Shown here in pieces: positions 1-12,732 of a DNA stretch of 64,000 bases. Source of the DNA: Notamacropus eugenii (Eukaryota; Chordata; Mammalia; Diprotodontia; Macropodidae). The DNA is taken from NCBI RefSeq assembly GCF_028372415.1, contig NC_092874.1, positions 335,500,651 through 335,564,650 of the forward strand, written 5' to 3'. The position numbers and the translations under genes are program-made. The notes under the pieces are model-generated. The model was not told the DNA's origin. It ran no database searches and saw nothing but the letters and a program-made list of their open reading frames with translations. How positions within the stretch are numbered: position 1 is the first letter of the stretch; the number at the start of each line of letters is the position of its first letter.

Positions 1-21
1 TCCCAGCCCCTGCCCGCAAAA
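1..21 (+). CDS. MYO15A: MYO15A exon a (cut by window start)
   Basis: The first 21 bases read SQPLPAK in the frame that joins the next exon at phase 0. They are followed by a consensus donor (AAA|GTGAGT). The proline-rich composition suits the linker upstream of the first FERM-like unit. The exon start is outside the window, so this is inferred from donor and phase only. Confidence 0.55.
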
Positions 22-1728
22 GTGAGTCTGGCCCTGAGAGAGGATCTTGGAGGGAGGGACACAAACATAGTCTACACTTGAAGAAGATGCAGTGACTAGA
101 GAGCAAGGAGCTAAAAATAACAGATAAGAGATAGATTATGTTGAGGGGTGAAGAGGAGAGAGAAGGCAGACAAACAGAGGAACAGACAAACTGAACTGCT
201 GGCTCTGGCTCTGCTGCTGACCATGTGGCTTGGGGTGTTTGCTCATCTGGAACACGGGGACAGTCTTTACCATTTCCCATTACCCCTGAGGGCTCAGGGA
301 CTACTCACTAGGACTCACAAAGGTCATTGCTCCAGCTCAGATGCCTCGTGGGTAGTGACTGCTCCTTTTTCATGGGCCAGAGGTGGGACCAGCCCTCATT
401 AGGATTTTCCTCCTCTTTGGCAGAAGCCAACAGTGGCAGATGCCCCTCTACAGGCCAAGAACAGAAGTCCACCTGCCAAGCCAGTGCTAATCTATGCAGC
501 CCCGGCTCTGGGAGACCCTGGAGGGGCTGGCTTCCAGCCCAAGGCCTTAGTATCTGGCTCTCCCTCAAAGACTAGGGGCTCCATCCCTCCTATTAAACCA
601 GTGGCCACCCCTATCCGTATACAGGACCAACATTCTCCTTCAAAAACCTGTGAGTACTTTAATTCTGGATGCCCCCTGTCTTCTCTGCCCATTCTCCCCT
701 CCAGCATTTCTTTGCTTAGCTTTTGGGAGAAATTGCCCCTAACTTCAGAGAGTCCCCTGGGAGGTAGAAATTGTTACAGTCTGCATTACTCATTGCCTGA
801 AAAATGCTTCTTTCCCCACCAGTCTCACCCTCCCCGGAGCTTGTACATCACTCCGTCCTCAACTCGGAGCATTTTCCTCAGCCCACCCAACAGATTAAGA
901 CTATAATCCGCCAGTGCCAGCAGCCACCCAGAGCTCCAGATGGTCTCAGGTTAGCACCCTGCTTCCAAGTCCCTATAAGGCCACCTTTCACCATAGGCAA
1001 AGTAGGTGGCCACCAGCTAGGAAACATTACCTTAGACTGCATTATTTGCTATTCATTCATCTTAGTCCTTAAGCACAGTCCTCCACAAGATCCTCTTTTA
1101 AAATACAAATACCCCTGATCGGGAATTAAGTCAATTTTAGCCATGATCAATTTAGAGGAGTGAGAGGAAAGGGGAAAACTAGGTCCAGAACATGGGTAAC
1201 TTTCCTCAAAGCCAGAGGCTACAAGGCCAAGATGCCTGCACCAACCCTTGTTGGTGTCCAGGAGCTCAGACTGTAAAGGCCTAGTAGGACAAGGTCTCCT
1301 TTACCCTTACTGGACATTGTCACATCAAGTGAAGTCAATAGGTACCTACTATTGTCCTACTATGTGCTAAGCATTATCTACACTGTCCCCACACCCAGGC
1401 TGTGCAAACATCTCTTGGCTTGCCTCTGTGCATCCAGAGGTATCATAGGTTCCTTCCCCTGGGCATCTTTGCCCTAACTTTCAACCTCCATCTGCCTAGG
1501 AAGGAAAGCGGGAAGGTGTTTGTGAAGAAATCAGACCCTCATGAAGAGGCCCTCCTGATCTTAAAGGAGCAAATGACACACTCAGCCCCCATCAGCCTGG
1601 TAGTGGTCAATCCCATTATCCTTCTCCGGGAAAGTTCCTTATCCCATGGGGCAATTGTCCAAGGTCTAGGTCTCATCCACACCTCCTTGGGTATGGTAAA
1701 AGTGGGGATAGAGAGCCATACATTTCCT

Positions 1729-1766
<38 letters not shown>

Positions 1767-1957
1767 ATAGATGCAAGTAAATACTATAAAAGGTTTTCAC
1801 TTAACTTACCATGTAGAGTGAAGTGACTGGGCCTCAGTTTCCTCATCTGTAAAATGGGGACAATTAATAATTTCTTCTTTGACACCTTCACAGTGCTATA
1901 CTTTAAATTATCAATGGATGTGAAAATGCTTTGGAAAATGAAAGCAGTCTACAATGC

Positions 1958-2017
<60 letters not shown>

Positions 2018-5000
2018 CACAGGGGCATTACATAGAATAAGGGAGGGCTCGTTGGAAAATGAGCCCTGGAGAAATTTCTTGCCCCCATGTTAAAAGGCCT
2101 TTGGCTTTAACCCCATAACCAGGGGTTGGCTGCCTAGCCCTGCTGAGCATCCTCCTCTCCCCCTCCTCTACTGCCCCCTCCCCCCAAGTCTCTCTCTGAT
2201 TTTCTCCCCTGGCATTAGGGAAGTCAAGGTCCCAGACAGACTGTGGCCCTGGTGAAGCCTGTGACCAGCACTAGGCCCCAAGGCCTAACCCCTGCTGCCA
2301 AACCTCTTACTTCAGCTTTCAGGTCAACCCTAGGCACTCCCTCAGGTAAGGGGGAGGGGAAGTAGATATTATTATGGTCTCCATTTGACCGAGGATGAAA
2401 CTGAGATAAACAGGTTAAATGACTTGCCCAGGGTCACACAACTTGTAAGTGCCTGAGTCTGGATTTGAACTCAGGCCTTCCTGACTCTGGGTCCAGGACT
2501 TTTATCTGGTGTCCTGGTGCTTCTCCTTATATTCAGGCATTTGAGACTGTCAAATTCCAGAAACCCTCCACTGCCTTAGCTTCAGCCATACCTTATCCTT
2601 GTTTTCCTGCTACCTCTCTGACTTTTGCCACTCTATTTTTGCTGTCCTCACTGACTTTAATTCTTCCTTTCCCCCTACCCCCCCTAATTATGGACATTTA
2701 TTTCCCAAGGTTCATTCTTGGGCCTTCTGCTTCTCTCTCCCTACATAACCTTTCTCCTCGTCTTACCTGAGCTCTGGTCCTCTACTCCAGCTGCACATTT
2801 GCTATTTCCACGACACAAGGTTAACAGAACTTGCCATAGAGTGCCAATCCCATGGTGGCATCTTTCCATCTTCTGTTGGCTTGTGGAATGTATCACCCAC
2901 CTCCCTTTTCCCCAACCCCTGCAGGGTCCAGGCCCGATGGCTCAGTAGATGGAGTATTGGATTGCCATTAGGAAGAGCTGGATTCGGATCACGTCTCTGA
3001 TGCTAGCTAGAATGACCCTGGACAAGTCACTTAACCCTCTCTCACCCTCAATTTCCTTCTCTGGAAAATGGGGATAATAATAGCACCTATTTCACAAGAT
3101 GGTTGTGAGGATCAAATGTAATGTGCTTTATAAACTTTAAAGTGTCATTTAAATGCTAGCTATGGGGACCACCCTCAGATTGTCTTCTCCCTCCCAATTC
3201 CCACTCAACTCAGTTTGCCCTATGTGAAAAATGTCTAATTACCCTTCTAGAAATTGTCTACCTGGCTTCTCATCAGAACCTAAAACTAAAACTATCAAAA
3301 ACCAAATATCACTGTTTCTCCTCCCATTCACCCAAGCATGAAACCTGGAAGCCTCTTTACCCTCCCGTAGAGTCCCATTCCTTTCCAGTCTCCCTCTCAC
3401 CTCTTTCCCTCCCTTCCTTACACACTAGTTTGCCATTTATATTGTTATAATTACTTCCTCATGATGGGCTGTGCAATTCACCAGACCAGTCCAGACATGG
3501 GCGGTTATATTCATACTCCCCAGGGCTGACCTTCGGTATCTGGTTCACCCTAAACATTAGCCTTTATCCCGGTATGACACACTGGCTCTGGTATGAGGTG
3601 TGATGATGACTGCTTGGTTGGCTTAGTGAATGACTGAATGGGAGAAGGGGATGTGACTGAAAAAGAGAATATAGGGGGTTAGCAAGGGTGATTGGTGGTG
3701 TTGCACCATTACCCTAGCGTGATTGTGCTACAGTGGAGATAGATTAGGAAAATGTGCCCTAGAGAGCTCAGACTGTCCATCGCTGAGAACCTCTGCACCA
3801 CTGCCTACCCAAGGTCCTTCAGTGGAGAATCAACAGGCCTCTCAAGGGCCACTGTTGATCTGGGCTACACTATGGATATGGGGTCAAACAGTACTGAGCT
3901 GAACAGGACATGTTACCCAGGGCTCCAAACCCTTCCCCCTCAACCTCACCTATCTCATCCTTCCAATATCAGTCTCGCGGGCACTTGTTCCAGAGGAGGA
4001 CCCCATCCAAACACAGCTCCATCGACAGAGCAACGAGACCTTCTACAGCTACCAGGGAGTGCCCTGGAAGATATACCTCCGAAAAGAGGTGCCCAGTCTT
4101 TATGTATGCTCAGATCTGGGACAGGACTGGCTAAGGGAGGGAATGTCTTTTTCTAAAGCCAGGGGACAGAGTCCTAGAAACTGACTCAAGTCTGGGAAGA
4201 TGTAACTTTAAATCCTGGATCTACCACGAGTGTGACACTGGATCATTCCCCTGCTTTGGGCCTCACTTTTCTTAATTGTAAAATATAAAAAGTAATTGCC
4301 AGAAGAAAGAAAATGATAAATCAGGAAATATTTTTGAAAGAAACAGGTTATGCTACAAGGTTTTACACATGTTACAGTCAAATATTTAAAAAATACAAAA
4401 GCTCATTTTTCTGTAGAGCTCCCCTTTCTAAACTCTTTCCTCTTCCCCTTCTCTCTTATACCTTATTTTCTTCTCTTTCCTTATCCCTCTTCATCCTCTC
4501 CCCCCCAACTCCCACTCCTAGTTCATGGGATCTTTTGAATTTTGTTTGCCTAGAGGCTCTGAGCCCAGCCTCCCTGATCACACACTCAGGTGGTAAGGAC
4601 GGAGCTAGCTAGTATGGGTGCATGGAGAACTTAGGTCCATTGGAAAGGATTGGCATCTAGGTCCCTCCACCCACCCTGTCTTGGAGGGATGGGATGCCAT
4701 GAGTTTGACTTGTCCATGGGCATAACTAGGAGGGGTGCTTACCTCTAAGCTACCAGTGTCACGAGGGCTCAGTGATCCCTGGTGAGCTCGGAGGTGACAT
4801 GTCCACCCTTAAAAATCTCTTTAGAAGGGATGGAAGGAATGAAGTAGTGGGCAGGAGATAAGGTTGAATGTGTGGATCAAGAGCCCCAGCACCTTCCTGT
4901 GAGCTTCTCCCTCCACAGGTGTTCTACCCCAAGGACAGCTACAATCACCCAGTCCTCTTGGACCTCCTCTTCAGACAGGTAAGACCCCAGGCTACTGCAA

Positions 5001-8000
5001 CCCCAAAAGCAGAAGGAAGATCTCTGAGAGAATCCCAGCTGAGAGCTTTTCCCTTCATTCACAAAAGATGGAGGAAATGGGGACAATCTCTTCTCAGCCG
5101 GCCAGGCAGGCCTGTTCCCCAAGAGAAGAGGATGCTGGATAGGTACCCCTGAGGCCTATCTCAGGGAACCAACATTCCCTTCCTGTAAAGACTTTCTCCA
5201 GTGCTCTCTCTGCCCCATTCCCACTCCCACCCAAAGCAAATCCCAGATTCTCAGGAGCCTGGTCATCTAGAAAGTAGTCCTTCCTAGAACTGCAGTGCCT
5301 TCCAGATAGAAGGTACTTAATAAATGTTTGTTGAACGACTTGACAAATTCAGAAATCGGGACTCACTGCAGCACATTCTCTGCCTGGAGGGTGGGGTGAT
5401 GGCAGTGCTGGGATATCATACCCTGGGGCTAACTACCCCTCAATATGCCTCGGCTCTCTCCCCTCAGATACTTCATGACACCTTCTCTGAAGCCTGCATC
5501 AGAATCTCTAAGAAAGAGAGAATGAAGATGAAATCCATCTTTGGTACTAGGGGCTTGGGATGAGGGTGGGGTAGGCAGATCAGAGCATTGAAGGTTTAGG
5601 GCCTGACACCCCTCCCAATTGCTCCTGAGAGCCCAACCTGGGATTGGGACTGGGACTTGGTGTCAGGTGACTTCTAACCCAAAGTCTAGACAAGGTCCCC
5701 TGGGACCATCCCATTTCCTTTTCACTGAGGCTCAGTGTCCCCTACTAGGACTGGGATATTTACATTATTGTAGCTAAACATAACCCCATTCTCTTTTATC
5801 TCAGTTTTAAAGAGTCTATATACCTTTCTTCCTTTTCTTCAAATCACTGTATCTTAGATGCATTACACACAGGACTGCCCTGGGGCCCTGAGTTTATCCG
5901 ATCTGTCTAGGCCCCTCTGAGGTAAAGTAAAGAAAGCCCTGGGATTCAGTCCCCTAGAAGAAAGCTCCAGGGGACCATGATGGTCTAGTGGGAAAAGCAT
6001 CCAATAGTCAGTGGAAGTAACTCTAATCTGGAAAGTCATGAGAGTTCTAGTCCCAGCTTTGCAAGTAACCAGTTTGGAGAGACCATTGTCTTTTTTGTGC
6101 CTCAGTTTCCATATCTCTAAAATGTAAAAAGATGGTTCAATTGAACACTGAGACCTCTTCTAGCTCTTGATTTCTAGGAGTTTGTCTCTTAGAGATGAAG
6201 GAAGAGAGAGGGAAGAAGGGAAAATGATGCTCAGGGTTCTACTTCTCTTAGTCCAGAACAAGTTGGATTCGCTACATCCAGTGGTGAATGAGAGTATCAA
6301 GAGAGCAGTGGTCAGCGAAGCTCGAGAGGGCTGGGAAGTCTATTTCTCCCGACTCTTCCCTGCCACGGTAAGGTCTTTCTCTTCCTTCCCCCTCCTGCTA
6401 AGATGAGGTGGACCCCTGTGCACAGGAGTGGTGAAAACTGGAAGATATCTGAGCGAATCCTGGCTGAGGGCTTTTTCCTTCATTCCCAGAAGATGGAGGG
6501 CATGGGGGTGGTCTCTTCTCAGTTGGCCAGGTGGGCCAGTTCCCCTAAGTGAAGAGGATGCTGGATAGGTACCCCTGAGACCTATCTCAGGGGACCAGGA
6601 TTTTCTTGCTTCCTAGGAAGAAAAAGGAGAAGGTCAGAGGGTGAGGATAGAAGAGGGGCCAGGGCAGGTGAGAAAAGTCCCTGGGCACTACTGACAGGCT
6701 GAGATGTGTTCCTCCCCACCTTGACCCTGTTTTCTCGGTTCCCTCTTCCTGTGGCCCACATCTTGTCCCTGCTGTTCATGCTGCCTCAGGCTCTTAAATC
6801 CATGCTCTGTGGTTCCCCTGCAGGGCAGTGTGGGCACAGGTGTACAGATCCTGGCTGTGTCTCACGTAGGCATCAAGCTCCTTCGCTTGGTAAAGGGCAG
6901 CTGGTCATCAGGGGAACAGCTTCGGGTCTTACGGAGTTACAGGTAACAGATACTCAGTGGGATGAAAGCCAACAGGCATTAAGTAAGGACGAGCATTCGG
7001 TAGGGGGCTTCTCTGAGCTGGAAGAAGAGGTGACCTTTCCGTCACAGCTAGGTGATTAGCAAACACCCTAGCACATCCAGGATGGCTGCTAGCACAAGTT
7101 CTTTAATCGGCTTTCCTAAAGGAAAGACAACTTTTAAGGGGTCAACAATCTTCTTTAATTACATTCACTAGTTGAGGGGAAGGGTTAACACCCTGAACAT
7201 GGAAAAAATACAAACAGAGAAAATACAGGCAGAGAAATTAGCACAAAGATAAACAGACAGGGCTCCAGCTGTCTGACAGCAACATTGCTACACACTTTAT
7301 ATACACCACTGGATTGAGGGAGCACAGACATCTAAGCAGTGGAGAGACTCTTAACAAATGGCTACTCAGAGTCTCAGCCAGGAAATCAAAAGATCCTTCT
7401 CATGAGTGAACCCCCAAAGCAAAATACCAACTCCCAGAATATATAACAAAGACTCAGCATCCGATTGGCTGAGTGCTGAGGAGCTTAAAAATCCTTGTGC
7501 TCCAGCACTTAATTGGAAACTTCCCCTAGCCCAGAACCTGATTAGCTCTGGGCCAGTGCTTTATGTGCCTATTAATGGGCAGGGAAGATCTTCAAATTCC
7601 CTTAACATTACAGTGGTACAAGTGGATAAAGTAGTGACTTGGAGTTAGGAAGGACCTGAATTCAAATTTAGCCCCAGATGCTTACTAGCTGAGTGACCCT
7701 GGGCAAATCACTTAATGTCTGTCTGCTTCAGTTTCCTCATCTGCACAATGGTGATAATAATCGCACCTACCTCCCAGGGATGTTGTGGGGATGAAATGAG
7801 CCAATATTTGCAAAGTGTTTTGCAAAGCTTTGCTAATTATTATCAATGGAAAGGGTTTGAGATTTCAGGACAAGTCTGGTAAAGCAGGGACCTCAAACCT
7901 AAGTCAGTTTAGGATTGCTGTGAAGCTTCCCAAGTCATAGCATCCTGCCCTTTGTTCATAACAATAAGTAATCCAGTGAATCAGATCTTGTAAAGAGAAA

Positions 8001-11000
8001 CCAGGTTTTGGATGATAGTCAAGCAAATAGATTCATGATATTATTTTAAAAATAAACATAAAATTTGAGTATGTGGACAGGATTAGGGTCTTTCGTTTCC
8101 TTTCCAAAGTATCTTTCCCCTTAGATAATGAGTTGTCACTTACTTTTTATTTTTTTAAATAATCTATTTAGATTACATCACATAAATGGGTTAACTTTGA
8201 CTTTTGACTTTCAGATCATGAAATAGCCCAGTTAGGGTAATGATTAAACGAACCAAGATCCCCTAAGTACAAATGACAATTTATACTTCACTTAACTGTT
8301 ATGTGTTTCAATTTCTCTAAATATTGTTTTGCTTAGCTTTCCCCTCATATCTGGGTTGTCCAAGGTGTCTTTTCAAGCTTCTGCCTCCTTTCTCATAGCC
8401 TCTCTACTCAGCTGCTATTTGGAGCTCGGGTGTAAATGACTGCATTAGCGCTTCTGAGCACTCCAGGTTAGGTCTGCAGGAGTTTCCAGCTTGGGTGTGT
8501 TCTCTTTTCTGAGGGGCCCTCTTGAACCATCACCACTGCTCTGTTTTTGGACCATTTTGCCACTCGTTTTTTCTTAAAGGAACATTGGCACATTTTGACA
8601 TCATCAAACAAAACAGGTCTCTCCCAGATTAAACAGTATTAAAGAGATTGTTCCACATGACTAATGTGGAAATATGTCTAATAGGATTTTACACGTATAA
8701 CCTATATCAGATTGCATGCCATCTTGGGGAGGGGAAAGATTTAGAACTCAAAAATCTTATAAAAGTAAATGTTGAAAACTAAAAATAAATAAATGTAAGA
8801 AAATAAAATTTTTTAAAAAAAGAAAAAAAGCCATTGTTCCCTGGCACCATCTTCCTATGACAAATAAACCAGGGGCAGTCTTTTCTTCCTCCTCTCGCCT
8901 TGTCTCAGGGATCTCTCCATTGGTCGTATGCCAATATTAGGCACATGATTTGGAATTATGTTAATAGCCTTTATTAAAGCCAATTCTATCCTGTGCCTGA
9001 CACAAAACTCTGCCCACCCCCTCCCCCTTCCCCTTATTATGGGTTATGGGGATAACCCATCTTCCAACCTTTCATCTTCCACTGAGACTACAGTCAGAAA
9101 CTGAGAAGGTAGAATATGTCTCTAGGCTTTTTGGAGGAAGTCAGAGAGGAGTCATTTCTTCTAACTGTGTCAGGAATGATATGGATTTGAGAATGGGACT
9201 GAGACGAGGTTTTTCTTTGGTCCAAGTATATGTAATCCACAGATCTGCATAAATGTATAAGACTCTTAGTTTATCATCAATTGTCAATTCACAGCCCTCC
9301 CCTACTTAGGAAGGATCTGGGCACACAAGTTCCTCACATGGACCTCACATGGCCCTGCCCCTCTCCCTTCCAGCTATACAGACATCCTTTTTGTGACCAT
9401 CCCTTCCATGAACATGCTGGAATTCAACCTGGCCAGTGAGAAACTAATTCTTTTCTCAGCCAGAGCTCCTCAGGTGAAGAGCATGGTGGATGACTTTATT
9501 CTGGAACTCAAAAAGGTAAGAGATCAGGGAATAAGGGACCTAGTCTAGAGGGAAGTGTAATTCTCTTAGGATGGGTGGGTAACCTGTGGCCTTAAGGTCA
9601 CATGTGGCCTTCTAGGTCTTTAAGTGTGGCCTTTTGACTAAATTCTAAAATTTGAAACCCAGCTCATATGCTCCCTTCTCTCTCACTCTCCCATTCCTTT
9701 GGGGTTTACTGGCTAGATGTCTGTCCTTCCTTCCTTCCTTCCTTCCTTCCTTCCTTCCTTCCTTCCTTCCTTCCTTCCTTCCTTCCTTCCTTCCTTCCTT
9801 CCTTCACATTCCCAAAACCTTAAACCCAGTACACTCTGAAGCCCATAGACTGGACAACAATAGGTCCCTGCCCAAGTTCCACTTAATGGCTGGCTTAGAG
9901 TGATTATCGGTAGTAACAGTTTCTGTTTCCCTCACAGCTTGATTTAGTTATTTTTTTCTTTGGTTCATTAAAAGGACCCTTCCCTAACTTCTTAAAGAGG
10001 CCTATTCACTCGTTATCTCCCTCTAAGAGTACTTGAAAAGGCCAAGGTCTCCCATTGCATCCTGGGCTAGCTCCAGTCATCCTGATGAATATCTGGTCAC
10101 TGGATCCAAATGGCTCTGGAGGAGAAGTGAGGCTGGTGACCTTGCACAGCCCTGCCTCACTTAAATCCAATTCACCTGCAACTCATGACATCACCTCCCT
10201 GGTGTCATGGTCCTCTTTGAGAGCAAAGGAAAACAATAAATACCTGTCTAATTCCTGTTGTTAGGGTTAATATGTGTGTGTGTGTGTTTGGATAAACAGT
10301 AATTGTATGAATATATATCACTGTGGATCTATATATCTATGTATATATATACACATTAGACATATCCATACATCTTATCTGTATACATATGTATACATTG
10401 TGTGCACACATACATGTGTATATATGAGTCTGGGTAAAGGACATTATGGGGGTAATGGATAGAAGCTAGAACTGAAGTCAAGAAGACCCAAGTTCAAGCC
10501 TTGCTTCTGACATGATCTCCATGACCGTGAACAAGTCACTTAATTTCTCAGTGCTTCTAGGAAGTTCTTTGACTATAAATCACAAAGGATTTGCCATCTG
10601 TGTTGGGAAAGGGAGTTTTCCCACCAGGAGTTTTCTACCTCAAGGAACTCACAGATAAGAAACAAAAAGAATAAGGGTAGAAGTGCCTTGAGGGGTCCTT
10701 GGTTCTCTAAGGGTGAGGGAAGCACTATGGAAGAAGCTGGTTGTGGTCTGTGAGTATGGAAGCATTCTGGGTATAAATGGCAGACATCTGTCCGTTGGAT
10801 CTCAGTGTCTCCAAACTCCCCTGTGCTTTAGGATTCTGATTATGTGGTTGCTGTGAGAAACTACCTGCCTGATGACCCGAATCTCCTGAGCTTCCACAAG
10901 GGTGACATCATCCATTTGCAGTCTTCAGAGTGGCCCAAGAGGGGTCAGTGCCTGATGGGGAGCCCCAACTGAACCCCAACTCAGCACCAAGGAGGAGCAA

Positions 11001-12683
11001 TGATCCCAGAACCTCGTGGATGCTAGACTAGTGATTACCTCAAGACACTGTTCCTCCCTGCCCCACACCCACAGACCCCTGGATGCACAACACTGATAAG
11101 CTTCTTGACTTCTTAAATTTCCTCACCCTAAACCACCACTCAGGACAGGAATAGATGGCATGTGACATATTATATGGCTATCTTCACTTGTCAATGTTTA
11201 TTGAACCTCATTCCGACTTCTCACAACCAGACCCTGATTTTTTTCTGGCTGTTATAATGTTTAAGATTTGCTCAGTAGCAAAAAGCCATAATTCTGTCAG
11301 CCCCTAAAGCATAACTTGCTGTCGGGTAGCCCGGGTGGACTGGAAAACTCAAGGACCATGAGCTGATAACATCTCTCTGCCTCCCATCTTTCCTACCTGT
11401 GCCTCCCAGGATACAATTATGGTTATGTAGTCAGAAAAAAGGTCATCTATCTGGAGGAGCTGAAAAGGGGCACCCAGGACTTTGGTAAGTACTAGGAAGA
11501 ATCCTCTGTGTGTATATGTGTGTATTGTGTGAGTGTGTGTGTGTGTGCATGCAGGCACATGTGTGTGCACATGCATATGTATATTCACTCCATAGTAGAT
11601 TATCTTCATGACCCCATTTGGGGTTTTCTTGGCAGAGATTGTGGAATAGTTTGCCCTTTCCTTCTCCAGCTTGTTTCATAGGTGAGGAAACTGAGGCAAA
11701 CAGGGTGAAGTGACTTTTCCAGGGCCACACAGCTAGTGAGTGTCAAGTATCTGAAGCATTATTTGAACTCAGATCCTTCTGCCGTATCCTCTACACCATG
11801 TAGGGGCAGCTCTTTAAAACTGTAAATTGTTTAGTATGGTGGCAAAGGCCTGTAATCTCTGCTGCTAGGGGAGAAGGGGGCCAGTGGATCTCTTGAGGTT
11901 TTGGGAGTTCTAAGCTGTAGTAGCCAATTGGGTATCTGAACTTTAGTCTGGCACCGAAAGGGTGAGCCTCCAGGAGCAAGGGGAACGGGGAGGGAAGAGC
12001 AGGTCAATAATGAAACAGATCAAAATTTCTGAGCCTATCAAGGCTACACACACATACACACGCACACTCACACACACACACGCGCGTGCACATGTATATG
12101 GGAGTGGGGGAGGGGAGGGTTAGGAAAAGGGAGGGAGAAGAAGGGAAACTAGCCTGAAAATCTTTCTATATCTATCTATATGTACATATAGATCTATAAA
12201 TATATATAAGAGAGAGACAAAGACTCATGAAGAGAGAGAGACAGACAAAAACAGAGACACAAGAGGAGAAACATACATGGGAAGACAGAGATAGAGACAC
12301 ATGGGAGGGAAGGGAAAGAGAAACAGAGAGGGAAAAAGAGGGAAGAAGAAAGAGAATGAGAGGAGAGAAAGAATGAGAGAGACAAAAGAGAGAGGGAAAA
12401 ATATATGTGTAATATATATATATATAAGCAGGTGTTGATTTGCATTGGTAGAAGTTCCTGTCTAGGAGTTCCCTAAATCTAATGAAAGCACAGGTCCTCT
12501 TAAGAAAGAAAGAAAGAAAGAAGGAAAGAGAAAAAAAAGAGAAGGAAGGATAATAATATTATGACTATATATAATATATTGTAAAAATAAATAACATAAA
12601 ATAATAAATTAAATTAAAATATATATAAATAATAATTAAATTGGTATATTTATTTCTTCTTAAGTCTGTCTTTCTAAATGTAT

Positions 12684-12732
<49 letters not shown>

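Noticed and set aside
2935-3010. tRNA gene
   Set aside because: The tRNA-like heads here and in the other SINEs belong to CORE-SINEs; none folds as an intact tRNA gene by inspection.
11832-12046. Functional 7SL RNA gene
   Set aside because: Too diverged and incomplete at the 3' end; described as a retrocopy instead.
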